The position numbers were made by a program, and so were the translations under genes. 61,820 bases of DNA, from contig JAFMCI010000007.1 in the NCBI GenBank assembly GCA_017857855.1, positions 1 to 61,820 on the forward strand. The letters are read 5' to 3'. The notes beneath the pieces were generated by a model. That model saw nothing but the letters and a program-made list of their open reading frames with translations. It made no database searches and was not told the origin of the DNA. The DNA is from Bacteroidia bacterium. Its GTDB lineage: Bacteria > Bacteroidota > Bacteroidia > NS11-12g > UBA9320. Below, piece after piece: positions 9,405 through 19,049 of this stretch. The stretch's first letter is position 1. Each line of letters opens with the position of its first letter.

Positions 9405-10547
9405 CTAATCTAGTAAATCCTGTAATAAGGTTTCTAGCTCATGACTTCTAAAACCTGATTTTATAATCCGTCCTTCTTTATCCAATAAAAAAGTCTGTGG
9501 AATTGAATGAACTTGATATAGCTGAGCAGCACTAGATTTCCATCCGCCGAGGTCACTCACATGCTTCCATCCCAGCCCATCCTTTGCAATTGCAGCTTTC
9601 CATTGGTCGCCATTGTTATCAAGCGACACTCCATATATTTCGAATCCTTTGTCTTTATATTTATCGTAAATTCTTTTCACATTTGGATTTTCTTTTCTAC
9701 ACGGACCACACCAGCTAGCCCAAAAGTCTATTAGGACTACTTTTCCCCTAAGTGATGATAGTGCCAGGGTATTCCCCTCTGGAGTTTTTAGATTGATTTC
9801 AGGAGCCATCGCGCCTTCTATGGTTGGCCCGTAGCTATTTGCCAAGGTTACCAAATTTTTGGTGTATGAAGAATTGGGCAATTGTGCAGACATTACTTTG
9901 CTCCCTAAAATTACTAATTTTGGTTCAGGCTGATTGAACAAATACTTAATTGCAAAATAAGTCGCAGGAGAAGCCTCCTCATTCGCAATAAAATTTTGAA
10001 TATCCGTTGATCTACCTTGCATCAACGTGTTGTAGCGAGCACTTGTCTCCGCTCTTAATTCTTCAGTGGCTGAAGCTGGATCAATTTTAGCCACTTCATT
10101 GTTAAATGCAGCCATTTTATTCTCATAACCTGTATAGATTTTAAAAAGTTTGAGCATTTGACTATTGTATTTACCTCCAGTCATTTCAACATTATACGAA
10201 TCATCTTTAGTTACGTTCATATTTAACCTTGTACCGTTTTCTAGGACTACAGGAATGCCTGGAGGCTGTGTTGTACCAAAGGTAATATAGTACAATAAGC
10301 TTTCATCTGCGGCCATCCCTTCGAAGTTAAAAACTCCATTTTCGGAAATAATAACCGTATCAATGATTTCTAATTTGGTATCTGTAATCTTGCTAAGAAT
10401 GACTAAAGAGTTAGCATCTAAATTGGTTTTAGCAGAGATAGTATAGCCTTTGCCTTTTTCTACAAGCTCACCTGCAAATACAAAGGCTACAGAGAAGCCT
10501 AGTATACCTAAGGCAAGAAATATGTTTCTTACGTTTATTTTTTTCAT
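9405..10547 (-). CDS. TlpA-like thioredoxin with N-terminal DUF4369-like domain
   Basis: A 380-residue exported thiol-disulfide oxidoreductase. A signal peptide (residues 1-25, 'LGILGFSVAFVFAG') is followed by a beta-rich DUF4369-like region (about 30-125), a helical linker, and a C-terminal thioredoxin fold (about 245-380). The redox motif is 'FWASWCGPCRKENP' with Cys280 and Cys283, and the cis-Pro lies in 'VHSIPQTFLLD'. Proteins of this layout are common in Bacteroidota and are thought to reduce or isomerise periplasmic thiols; the substrate is unknown. It is followed after 4 bases by a small lipoprotein gene, which may encode a partner (inference). Confidence 0.92.
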   Translation of the reverse strand: MKKINVRNIFLALGILGFSVAFVFAGELVEKGKGYTISAKTNLDANSLVILSKITDTKLEIIDTVIISENGVFNFEGMAADESLLYYITFGTTQPPGIPVVLENGTRLNMNVTKDDSYNVEMTGGKYNSQMLKLFKIYTGYENKMAAFNNEVAKIDPASATEELRAETSARYNTLMQGRSTDIQNFIANEEASPATYFAIKYLFNQPEPKLVILGSKVMSAQLPNSSYTKNLVTLANSYGPTIEGAMAPEINLKTPEGNTLALSSLRGKVVLIDFWASWCGPCRKENPNVKRIYDKYKDKGFEIYGVSLDNNGDQWKAAIAKDGLGWKHVSDLGGWKSSAAQLYQVHSIPQTFLLDKEGRIIKSGFRSHELETLLQDLLD

Positions 10548-10585
10548 TTTAATTCTAGGTTTTATACATGCAATAGTCGTTCCTT

Positions 10586-12034
10586 TTATGATAACGCCTT
10601 AATTAGCAATTCGTTTGTTCTTTTGGGATCTGCTTTACCACTCGATTTCTTTTTTACTTGACCAATAAATAAACCAATCAGATTTGTTTTACCCGATCGG
10701 TAGTCTTCAACCTTATCTGGGAACTCAGCCAACACTTCGTTTATCCATGTTTGTAATGATTCATCGTCATCCATCAATGCTAGATTTTGATTAGCAATTA
10801 TCTCATTAACTTTTTGAGAAGGATTAATTAACAATGCAGGAAAAACTTGCTGCTCTGCGATACTGAAATTAATCACTCCTTGGTCAATAGACGAAATAAG
10901 CTCAGCAATAGTTGCAGCACTTAAAGGGAAAACAAGAATATGCGATGCGTTACTATTTACCCAATTTTTAACCGCACCCATCGTCCAATTGGCCGCAGCT
11001 TTATAATTTTGAGTATGGTCACATATGGCTAAGAAATACTCCGCTATCTCTCTACTTTCAGTAAGAATAGATGCATCATACTCTCCCAGTCCCATTTCGG
11101 TATTAAACTTGTTATATAGTTCTTTAGGCAAAGCAGGCATTACCGATTTTACATTTGATATCCATTCTTGGCTTACCACCAATGGAGGTAAGTCGGGTTC
11201 CGGGAAAAAGCGATAATCATTTACCAATTCTTTGCTTCTCATACTAAACGTAGTTCCTTTGAGTGCATCAAAATTTCGCGTTTCTGAATGTATTTCTTCT
11301 CCTGCATCGGCCATCTTACATTGACGTTCAAATTCATACTCTATGGCTTTTTTAACATTCGTCATAGAATTCATATTTTTCACTTCCACTTTGGTACCAA
11401 ATGCTGTTGTCCCAATAGCTCTGATAGAAACATTAGCATCACAACGAAGGCTTCCTTCTTCCATATTGCCGTCACAAACACCTAAATACCTAACTAACTT
11501 TCGTATCTCAGAAAGAAATGCATAAGCCTCGTCTCCACTTCTAAAATCAGGTTCGGTCACGATTTCTACTAGCGGTGTTCCAGCCCTATTATAGTCCATT
11601 AGGGTATTTTCTATATCCAAGTCGTGAAGCCCTTTACCAGTGTCTTCTTCCATATGAATACGGGTCAGATTTATCACTTTAGTGTGGCCATCAAGTAAGG
11701 TAATTTCCACTTTACCATTTAGACAAATTGGAGTACCCAATTGTGTTATTTGGTATCCTTTAGGTAAGTCCGCATAAAAATAATTTTTACGGTCGTAAGT
11801 ATTGTATTCTGTTATATCGCAGTCACACGCTAGACCCAGCATGATAGCCATATTTACTGCTTCTTTGTTGTGAACGGGCAAGGTGCCTGGGTGTCCTAAA
11901 CTTATCGGACTTACCAATGTATTGGCAGGCTCTCCAAAAGCCACTTTGTCAGAACAAAAAGCTTTAGATTTTGTAAGTAATTGAGAGTGAATCTCCAAGC
12001 CTACTATTACTTCGTATTTATCGTTTTTTAACAT
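10586..12034 (-). CDS. gatB: Asp/Glu-tRNA amidotransferase subunit B
   Basis: A 482-residue GatB, full length. It is the tRNA-binding kinase-like subunit of the GatCAB complex that converts Glu-tRNA(Gln) and/or Asp-tRNA(Asn) to the amidated forms in the cytoplasm. Clear signatures are 'YEVIVGLEIHSQLLT' at the start, 'YNRAGTPLVEIVTEPDF', 'SLRCDANVSIR' and 'DYRFFPEPDLPPL'. The C-terminal YqeY-like domain ends 'NLIGLFIGQVKKKSSGKADP', the tRNA-contacting tail. gatA and gatC are not in this window, so the complex is encoded at dispersed sites. A TATTTTTG box lies 13 bases before the ATG. Confidence 0.97.
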   Translation of the reverse strand: MLKNDKYEVIVGLEIHSQLLTKSKAFCSDKVAFGEPANTLVSPISLGHPGTLPVHNKEAVNMAIMLGLACDCDITEYNTYDRKNYFYADLPKGYQITQLGTPICLNGKVEITLLDGHTKVINLTRIHMEEDTGKGLHDLDIENTLMDYNRAGTPLVEIVTEPDFRSGDEAYAFLSEIRKLVRYLGVCDGNMEEGSLRCDANVSIRAIGTTAFGTKVEVKNMNSMTNVKKAIEYEFERQCKMADAGEEIHSETRNFDALKGTTFSMRSKELVNDYRFFPEPDLPPLVVSQEWISNVKSVMPALPKELYNKFNTEMGLGEYDASILTESREIAEYFLAICDHTQNYKAAANWTMGAVKNWVNSNASHILVFPLSAATIAELISSIDQGVINFSIAEQQVFPALLINPSQKVNEIIANQNLALMDDDESLQTWINEVLAEFPDKVEDYRSGKTNLIGLFIGQVKKKSSGKADPKRTNELLIKALS

Positions 12035-12156
12035 TTTAAAAGCACTACAAAAATAAGGTTTAGTTTGATATCCAACAGACCGTAAATGAACATCATATCA
12101 TTCTCAATTTGGCTACTGAACCGCTTAGAAGAGCTACACCATATTCTAGATTAGAG

Positions 12157-14775
12157 CTATGAGATAAACGCCTCCGCAAGTATTTTTACTTTTGGCAATC
12201 CGCTTACATCTGCACCTCCCGCTTGTGCAAAAAAGGGCTGACCACCACCGCCGCCTCTAACTTCTTTGGCCCAATCACGTATCAGATTTCCTGCGTTGTA
12301 TCCCTTTTCGCGAATTAGACTATCACTGATCATGATACTAATACTAGGCTTACCCTCAATGTCCGCTAACAATACACAAAAGAGATTTTCAACCTCTTCT
12401 TTCAGCTGAAAAGCTAAGTCTTTTGCGTGACCAGCATTGCTAACTTGAATAATTTGTATAATACTGTTAATGCCATTTGAAGACTTCATTGATTTCAATA
12501 AATACTCTTTTATATTACCTAGTTGAGTATTTTCAAATGATTCAACTTTGAGCTTTAAATCAGCATTTTCTTTTTGAAGCGCTTGTATAGCCTTAAAGAG
12601 ATCTTGCTGATTGCCCATTTCCATGCTAATTTGATCAATAAGTAATAATTTTTCCTTCACAAAAGCATCCGCTTTAGCTCCAGTTATGGCTTCAATTCGT
12701 CTTACTCCAGCGGCTACTGCGCCTTCGTGCACAATTTTTAAACTGCCAATTTGAGCGGTGTTACTTACGTGACAACCGCCGCAAAGTTCAACAGAATAAT
12801 CCTTGCCAAAAGTAATTACCCGTACGGTGTCACCATATTTTTCACCAAATAACGCCATAGCACCGCCTTTAGTAGCCTCTTCAAAAGGAACATTTCTAGC
12901 TTCATCTAAGGAAATAGCTTCTCGAATTTTCGCATTTACTATATTTTCAATTTGAAGAATTTCTGCCTTTTCTACTTTTTGAAAATGAGAAAAGTCAAAT
13001 CGTAAATTCTTCTCGTTTACCAAAGATCCTTTTTGTGCTACATGTTCACCTAAAACCTGTCTTAACGCAGCTTGTAACAGATGCGTTGCACTATGATTTA
13101 GGGTGGTATCTGTTCTTTTTTCCACGTTCACTTTTGCAAGGAACGGTTGGCTAAGATTGGCGGGTAATTGCTCCGTGATTTGAATACTTAGTTGATTTTC
13201 TTTTTGAGTATCGATAATACTAATTTTTTCATCATTTAATTTACCAATTAGCACGCCCTTATCGCCCACTTGTCCACCGCTTTCAGCATAAAAAGGAGTA
13301 AGATTAAGAACCAAATGATATTGCTTTTTACCTTTAACTATGACCTCTCTATATCGCGTAATTTTTACATTCGTTTCTAAATAATCATAACCGACAAACT
13401 CCTCTCGTTCGTCTTCCTCTAAAATTATCCAATCACCCGATTCCTTTTTAGCATCTGCACGGCTTCTATTTTTTTGCTGTTGAAGGGCCGCTTTAAAACC
13501 TTCTAAATCTACCTCTACATTATTCTCCTTAGCTAAAAGTTGTGTTAAATCTATCGGAAATCCAAATGTATCATATAGCTCAAACGCATTTTCACCACTT
13601 ACATTTTTGGTTCCCTTTGAAGAATAATCATCAAACAGTTTCAGACCCTTATTTAATGTATTTAAAAACGATTTTTCTTCTTGCTCCACTACCTTAATCA
13701 GGAAATCTTTTTGCTCTGACAAACCCGGAAACACATCCTGAAATTTGGTCACAAATGCAGGAACTAAGTCCTTCATAAATGGTTTTTCCAAGCCTAAAAA
13801 ACTATACCCGTACCGTACCGATCTTCTAAGGATTCGGCGAATCACATACCCAGCTCCATTATTGTCTGGCAATTGACCATCTGCAATAGCAAACGATACC
13901 GCTCTGAGGTGATCCGCAATTACTCTAAAAGCGATATCAATCTGCTCGTCGTTACCGTATTTTTTATTGCTTATCTTTTCTAATTCTTGGATGGTATCCA
14001 TAAAAAGATCAGAGTCATAATTTGATTTTTGACCATTGATAGCCCTTACTAGTCGCTCAAAACCCATTCCGGTATCAACATGCTGCGAGGGTAAATTAAC
14101 CAAGCTTCCATCCGCCTTGCGGTTAAACTGCATAAACACCAAATTCCAAATTTCTATGACTTGGTCGTGATCTGCATTAACTAAGGTTGCGCCATCTATC
14201 GCGGTTCTTTCTGCATCAGAACGCAAGTCAACATGTATTTCTGAGCAAGGACCACAAGGGCCTGTTTCGCCCATTTCCCAGAAATTATCTTTTTTATTCC
14301 CCAGAATAATTCTGTCTTCAGCAACATGTTTCAGCCATAAATCTTTAGCCTCAATATCTAATTCTAATCCCTCACTGCTATCACCTTCAAAAACAGACAC
14401 ATACAATCTGTCTTTATCCAACTTGTACACTTCCGTAAGTAACTCCCAAGCCCAGTTTATAGCATCTTCCTTAAAATAGTCACCGAAGGACCAGTTACCC
14501 AACATCTCAAACATAGTATGATGGTACGTATCGACTCCTACTTCCTCTAAATCATTGTGTTTACCGCTTACTCTGAGGCATTTTTGTGTATCCACTACAC
14601 GTTTTTCAATAGCCATTTTATCCCCTAAAAAAATGTCTTTAAATTGGTTCATTCCTGCATTGGTAAACATCAATGTAGGGTCATCTTTTACCACTATTGG
14701 TGCAGATTCTACTATTTTATGGCCTTTTTGTCTAAAAAATTCAAGGAATTGTCGTCTAACGTCTGCTGCGGTCAT
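12157..14775 (-). CDS. alaS: Alanyl-tRNA synthetase
   Basis: An 872-residue AlaRS, normal length. It charges tRNA(Ala) in the cytoplasm. The N-terminal class II catalytic core shows 'MFTNAGMNQFKDIFLG' (motif 1 region), 'HHTMFEMLGNWSFGDYFK' (motif 2) and 'DNNGAGYVIRRILRR'. The editing domain has the zinc ligands in 'NHSATHLL' and 'ELCGGCHVSNT'. The C-terminal DHHA1-like domain has the glycine-rich run 'EVRGGGGGQPFFAQAGG'. It is divergent from the M23 peptidase gene, sharing a 74-base promoter region. Confidence 0.98.
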   Translation of the reverse strand: MTAADVRRQFLEFFRQKGHKIVESAPIVVKDDPTLMFTNAGMNQFKDIFLGDKMAIEKRVVDTQKCLRVSGKHNDLEEVGVDTYHHTMFEMLGNWSFGDYFKEDAINWAWELLTEVYKLDKDRLYVSVFEGDSSEGLELDIEAKDLWLKHVAEDRIILGNKKDNFWEMGETGPCGPCSEIHVDLRSDAERTAIDGATLVNADHDQVIEIWNLVFMQFNRKADGSLVNLPSQHVDTGMGFERLVRAINGQKSNYDSDLFMDTIQELEKISNKKYGNDEQIDIAFRVIADHLRAVSFAIADGQLPDNNGAGYVIRRILRRSVRYGYSFLGLEKPFMKDLVPAFVTKFQDVFPGLSEQKDFLIKVVEQEEKSFLNTLNKGLKLFDDYSSKGTKNVSGENAFELYDTFGFPIDLTQLLAKENNVEVDLEGFKAALQQQKNRSRADAKKESGDWIILEEDEREEFVGYDYLETNVKITRYREVIVKGKKQYHLVLNLTPFYAESGGQVGDKGVLIGKLNDEKISIIDTQKENQLSIQITEQLPANLSQPFLAKVNVEKRTDTTLNHSATHLLQAALRQVLGEHVAQKGSLVNEKNLRFDFSHFQKVEKAEILQIENIVNAKIREAISLDEARNVPFEEATKGGAMALFGEKYGDTVRVITFGKDYSVELCGGCHVSNTAQIGSLKIVHEGAVAAGVRRIEAITGAKADAFVKEKLLLIDQISMEMGNQQDLFKAIQALQKENADLKLKVESFENTQLGNIKEYLLKSMKSSNGINSIIQIIQVSNAGHAKDLAFQLKEEVENLFCVLLADIEGKPSISIMISDSLIREKGYNAGNLIRDWAKEVRGGGGGQPFFAQAGGADVSGLPKVKILAEAFIS

Positions 14776-14793
14776 CGTGTATTGATCGGGTCT

Positions 14794-14823
14794 TTTGTTA
14801 TTGGTACAAAAAAATTATATTTG
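14794..14823 (+). promoter_or_regulatory. Bacteroidota promoter for the M23 peptidase operon
   Basis: TTTG at 14794-14797, an 18-base spacer, then TATATTTG at 14816-14823. This matches the Bacteroidota consensus TTTG-N17..20-TAnnTTTG exactly. The ATG at 14850 is 26 bases after the box, giving a leader of about 20 bases. Confidence 0.75.
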
Positions 14824-14849
14824 CTTTCTTTTAAAACGGCAAAAATACA

Positions 14850-15812
14850 ATGACAAAAGCGAAATTTAGATTTAATAAAGAAACTCTTGAATACGAAAGA
14901 GTTTCCACTAATTTTTGGGCTATTGCCGCAAGGGTTTTAGGCGTAGTTTCGTTAGCAGTTGTCATTGGGACAATTAGTGCATCTTATGCGTTAAGCGGAC
15001 AAGACACAGAAGAACTTCAAAGAGAAAATGCTGATTTTAAGCTACATGTGCAGCTTCTAGAAAAAAAATCAATTGAGATGCAAAATCGTTTAGATGATTT
15101 AGCCTCAAAAGATGATCACGTATACAGAGAAATTTTTGGAGCGGAACCTGTTTCTGAAGATGTTAGAAAAGCGGGTACTGGGGGAGTAGACAAATACACT
15201 TCACTAGACGGAATAAAAAATGGAGCTCGCTTTAAGGAACTTCATAAAAAGTTAGATGACATGTCTGCTCAGTATAAAGTGCAAGAGGATTCATACAAAA
15301 AGTTAATCTCAATGGCTCAGAATAAAAGTAAAATGCTTGCTTCTATCCCTGCCATTCAACCTATACCTAACAAAAAACTACGACGCATTGCATCTGGATT
15401 TGGTTACAGAATTGACCCTATCTACAGAACCCGTAAAATGCATAAAGGTATTGATTTCACTGCCCCTAAAGGTACCAAAATATATGCAACAGGTGATGGT
15501 GTAATTAAAAAAGTAGAATATGCCCGATGGGGTTACGGAACACATGTGATCATTAATCATGGTTACGGCTATACTACATTGTACGGCCACATGAGTCGTA
15601 TCAATGTTAGACCAGGTCAAAAAGTTACCCGTGGTCAACTGATAGGTCTTGTAGGTAGCACAGGAAAATCTACTGGAGCTCACCTCCATTATGAAGTTGC
15701 TAAAAACGGCGTAGAAGTAAATCCAGTTGGTTATTTCTATAACGATATTAGCAGTGCACAATACGAGGAAATTTTAAAATTATCTTCAAATCCCAACCAG
15801 TCATTTGATTAA
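14850..15812 (+). CDS. Membrane-anchored M23 peptidoglycan endopeptidase
   Basis: A 320-residue LytM/lysostaphin-type metallopeptidase. One transmembrane segment (about residues 24-47) is followed by a coiled coil (about 52-85), a second helical stretch (125-160), and the M23 domain (about 175-300). The zinc ligands and catalytic residues are all present: His198 and Asp202 in 'MHKGIDF', His247 in 'LYGH', and 'HLH' at 278-280. An active cross-link hydrolase in the periplasm is therefore likely, unlike degenerate EnvC/NlpD forms. It is the first gene of a plus-strand unit and overlaps the MerR gene by one base (TAATG). Confidence 0.93.
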   Translation: MTKAKFRFNKETLEYERVSTNFWAIAARVLGVVSLAVVIGTISASYALSGQDTEELQRENADFKLHVQLLEKKSIEMQNRLDDLASKDDHVYREIFGAEPVSEDVRKAGTGGVDKYTSLDGIKNGARFKELHKKLDDMSAQYKVQEDSYKKLISMAQNKSKMLASIPAIQPIPNKKLRRIASGFGYRIDPIYRTRKMHKGIDFTAPKGTKIYATGDGVIKKVEYARWGYGTHVIINHGYGYTTLYGHMSRINVRPGQKVTRGQLIGLVGSTGKSTGAHLHYEVAKNGVEVNPVGYFYNDISSAQYEEILKLSSNPNQSFD

Positions 15813-16138
15813 TGGCCTTAAAGGAGGGCAAATTATTCTACGGTATTTCTGAAGTCTCTGCACATTTTGATGTCACTGCATCATTATTGCGCTATTGGGA
15901 AAGTGAATTCCCGAGTATAAAACCCAGACGCAATCCAAAAGGCACTCGATTCTACAGTTCTAAAGATATCGATGAAATTAGAAAAATTTATTATTTAGTT
16001 AAAGAAAACGGTTATACATTGCAGGGCGCTAAGGACAAATTGAAAACTGATTCTAAGATTGTAGATGCAAATATTGAAGTCATCGAAAAATTAGAGCGTA
16101 TCAAGGCTTTCTTAACGCAACTAAAAAAAGAACTCTAA
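15812..16138 (+). CDS. MerR-family transcriptional regulator
   Basis: A 108-residue protein with one MerR-type winged helix: 'YGISEVSAHFDVTASLLRYW' followed by 'FPSIKPRRNPKGTRFYSSKD' (about residues 9-55) and a helical stretch 'GYTLQGAKDKLKT'. A short C-terminal helix could support dimerisation. There is no metal-binding or ligand domain after it, so the trigger is not visible. The ATG overlaps the peptidase stop, so the two are translationally coupled. Pairing with an M23 peptidase downstream of alaS looks familiar from other Bacteroidota (recalled, not checked). Confidence 0.92.
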   Translation: MALKEGKLFYGISEVSAHFDVTASLLRYWESEFPSIKPRRNPKGTRFYSSKDIDEIRKIYYLVKENGYTLQGAKDKLKTDSKIVDANIEVIEKLERIKAFLTQLKKEL

Positions 16139-16159
16139 AACCCTATTATCAGTTATTTC

Positions 16160-16963
16160 GTGCGTAAAATTGGCACAATACTATTACTGAGTGTATTAAC
16201 TAATTTATGTATAGCTGATTTACCCTCGGCTAACAATGCTATTACACTTTCACTAGGTGGCGCATCGGCTACCTATTTAAACGCGTTTGCTATTGAGAAT
16301 AATGTTGCGGCCCTCGCCTTCTCTAAAGCGGAATTCTCCTTAAATGCGGCCAATAGATTTGGTATGTCTGACTACTCTTCTATTATGGCGGTGTACCATC
16401 ATTCGATAGAGAATACTTCAATTGGATTTTCCTACCAAGTGTTACCTCTAGCATCGCTTACGCAGCAAAAAGCGCAAGTTGCCGTTGCCCGAAAACTAAA
16501 TAAAGATATCTCGGCAGGTGTAGCCCTTAATTACCATCACTTTTCATCAACAGATGTCTATTATCAAAAACGCAGCACCTTAACTTTTAATGCAGGGCTT
16601 TATTTTCAGGTGAATGAAAAGTTAACTATTGGCACTCAAATTTTCAATCCAAATAGAAGTGAGTTGACGCGTATTCCAAAAGAACGTATGGGCAGTGTTC
16701 TTAAGCTAGGCACCAATTATAAACTCGGACATAACATAGAATTATATGCTGATGCTTTGCAAGCTACAGATCGAAAATTAGCCATTCATGCGGGTGTTGA
16801 GTTATCTAAAGAGCACTACACCTTTAGAGGAGGATTTGGACTAAATCAGCTGGTTGCATTGGGTTTCGGATGGAAGTCCAGCAATCTAAAAATAGATATT
16901 GCCGCTTCATATCATAATCAACTTGGATTTTCACCATCCGTCAATGTAGGTCATGCGTTTTAA
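16160..16963 (+). CDS. Predicted outer-membrane beta-barrel protein, unknown role
   Basis: A 267-residue exported protein that I cannot assign to a named family. It starts at GTG, 22 bases after the MerR gene, with a signal peptide (about 1-20, 'GTILLLSVLTNLCIA'). The body is a run of alternating strands ('ISAGVALNYHHFSSTD', 'LTIGTQIFNPNRS', 'LKIDIAASYHNQ') and ends in Phe ('VNVGHAF'), the usual end of an outer-membrane barrel. The start 'TLSLGGASATYLNAFAIENN' recalls PorV/PorQ-like or FadL-like barrels. Its last 11 bases overlap the next gene, so the two products may work together in the outer membrane. Confidence 0.75.
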   Translation: MRKIGTILLLSVLTNLCIADLPSANNAITLSLGGASATYLNAFAIENNVAALAFSKAEFSLNAANRFGMSDYSSIMAVYHHSIENTSIGFSYQVLPLASLTQQKAQVAVARKLNKDISAGVALNYHHFSSTDVYYQKRSTLTFNAGLYFQVNEKLTIGTQIFNPNRSELTRIPKERMGSVLKLGTNYKLGHNIELYADALQATDRKLAIHAGVELSKEHYTFRGGFGLNQLVALGFGWKSSNLKIDIAASYHNQLGFSPSVNVGHAF

Positions 16964-19049
16964 AGGCCTAATTATACTTATTGTCGCTAGCTTTTCGAAG
17001 CTAAATGCCCAAACAGAAAACGAGTTCATTAATCAATTTATCGAGCGATATATAGAAAACACAACGGACGAAGTAGACATCCAACAATTTACAAGTGACC
17101 TGGTCATCTACCTTCAAAATCCACTTGATTTAAACAAAGCGACTGCCAGTGAACTGCTCACTGTTCCTTTTTTTTCTAGTTTTCAAGTATCAGAAATACT
17201 AGAACACCGCAAAACATTTGGGAATTTCATATGTATTTATGAACTTCAAGTTTTACCCAGTTTTGGTACTGAGGTAATTAAAAACATAATTCCTTTTATT
17301 AGTTTAAAAACCCAGACCCTAAAAATAGGCGATGTACGAGAAATATGGGAACAAGGTTCTCATCAGTTTTTAACCCTAACGGAAACAAGTTCACCAAGAA
17401 AAAAAGGAGCGCTTATAAGAGACACCTTAACAGACCTTACTGTGAATCATTATCTTGGTTCTGGCGTATACAATAATTTGCGTTATCGATTTGACTATGG
17501 CCGTCTCGTTTCTTATGGCGTCAATATGGAAAAAGATGCTTACGAATCATTCCTAAATGGGAATAATCCTCTGGGATATGATTATTTCTCCTATTATTTC
17601 TCCCTTAAAAACATGGGTAAACTTAAGTCATTACAGCTCGGCGATTACCAAGCAAGTTTTGGACAAGGACTTACGCTAAATACAGGAATAGCCTTTGGTA
17701 AGTCAAGCATCATTACCAATGCAAAACGTAATTTTAATGGTTTTGGAGCATACCGATCTTTGAGAGAGAATGCATTTTTAAGAGGTATAGCAACCACTTA
17801 TCAATTTAACCGCAGCACCGTTGGAGCCTTTGTATCCTACAAAAAATTAGATGGCAATGGGGTGTACCGTGCAGATTCCAATGATTTGGAAGGTTTAGGA
17901 TATATTATTTCTACAACTAATATTCAAGAAGATGGAGGATTACACCGTACTCCTTCTGAGTTAACTGATAAAGATGCTATTAAAGACTTTCAAACAGGGA
18001 TATTTACCGAATACAGTCTTCCTTTTGGAAAAATTGGAGCAGTGAGTTACCTGAGAAGACTAAATCAACCATTAGAACCAATACCACAGGTTTACAATCG
18101 ATTTAATTTCAGAGGAAATCAATACCTTAAAAACGGCATTTATTATGATTTTATTTATCGTAACCTTAACCTTTTTGGGGAAATAAGTATGAGCAGTTAT
18201 CAAAACAGCTTTGCACAAGTGCATGGAGCCTTAATTAGCTTGGGGAAGCCGCTGGATATTAGTCTGGTATATCGAAATTACGGCAAAAGCTTCATCACTA
18301 TGCAGAGTACTGGTTTTGGAGAGAGCGGCATTACCGCAAACGAAAACGGATTATATGTTGGATTTGAATCTAAATTATCACGACAATTTACCTTATTGGG
18401 TTATTATGACTTATTTCAAAATCCATGGCTAAGGTCTGCAACAGATGCGCCAAGCTCAGGCTCTGACTTTTGGAGTGAGATCCAATATAAACCCACTAAA
18501 GTATTTCAAGCGTATTACCGATACAGAACAGAAACAAAACAACGCTCATACGCTGCTTCCCAAACCAGTTTGCTTCAATTCACTACTACACAACGACATC
18601 GTTTTCATATTAATTACACCCTTAATAAAGGCATAGAGCTCAGGAGCAGAATAGAGTCGAGTATCTTTGCTACACCAATTTCGAGATCTTACGGAAGCAT
18701 GATTTACCAGGACTTTATTTACAAGCCCATGAAAAGTAAGCTTCAATTGAGTGGTAGAATAGCGTTCAGCAACATAGAAAATTTCAATAATCGAATTTAT
18801 AGTTTTGAACAAGTCCCGCTTTACGATTACCCTCTCTTTACCCATGGTTATTCAGGTCTTCGGTATTATCTTTTGACCCGTTACACCATAAAAAAAGGAA
18901 TAGATATTTGGTTTAGATACGCAATAAACCAATTGGATATCCCATTGGACCATTTAATGGATAATTTTGCAACCGGATCTGGATTAGATGAGATAAACAG
19001 TAATATAAAACAAACATTCACCCTTCAAATAAGATACCTTATACCATGA
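16953..19049 (+). CDS. Helix-hairpin-helix protein with C-terminal outer-membrane barrel
   Basis: A 698-residue exported protein. A signal peptide (1-20, ending 'LNAQ') is followed by a ComEA-like helix-hairpin-helix segment (about 56-118): 'DLNKATASELLTVPFFSS', 'ILEHRKTFGNFICIYELQVL' and 'LPSFGTEVIKNIIPF'. From about residue 170 to the end the sequence has the alternating aromatic pattern of a large beta-barrel ('YRFDYGRLVSYGVNME', 'LQLGDYQASFGQGLTLNTG') and ends 'TLQIRYLIP'. The hairpins lack the usual Gly-x-Gly turn, so DNA binding is uncertain. It overlaps its neighbours on both sides (11 and 4 bases), tying it to the small barrel gene and pdxJ. Function unknown. Confidence 0.82.
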   Translation: MRFKGLIILIVASFSKLNAQTENEFINQFIERYIENTTDEVDIQQFTSDLVIYLQNPLDLNKATASELLTVPFFSSFQVSEILEHRKTFGNFICIYELQVLPSFGTEVIKNIIPFISLKTQTLKIGDVREIWEQGSHQFLTLTETSSPRKKGALIRDTLTDLTVNHYLGSGVYNNLRYRFDYGRLVSYGVNMEKDAYESFLNGNNPLGYDYFSYYFSLKNMGKLKSLQLGDYQASFGQGLTLNTGIAFGKSSIITNAKRNFNGFGAYRSLRENAFLRGIATTYQFNRSTVGAFVSYKKLDGNGVYRADSNDLEGLGYIISTTNIQEDGGLHRTPSELTDKDAIKDFQTGIFTEYSLPFGKIGAVSYLRRLNQPLEPIPQVYNRFNFRGNQYLKNGIYYDFIYRNLNLFGEISMSSYQNSFAQVHGALISLGKPLDISLVYRNYGKSFITMQSTGFGESGITANENGLYVGFESKLSRQFTLLGYYDLFQNPWLRSATDAPSSGSDFWSEIQYKPTKVFQAYYRYRTETKQRSYAASQTSLLQFTTTQRHRFHINYTLNKGIELRSRIESSIFATPISRSYGSMIYQDFIYKPMKSKLQLSGRIAFSNIENFNNRIYSFEQVPLYDYPLFTHGYSGLRYYLLTRYTIKKGIDIWFRYAINQLDIPLDHLMDNFATGSGLDEINSNIKQTFTLQIRYLIP

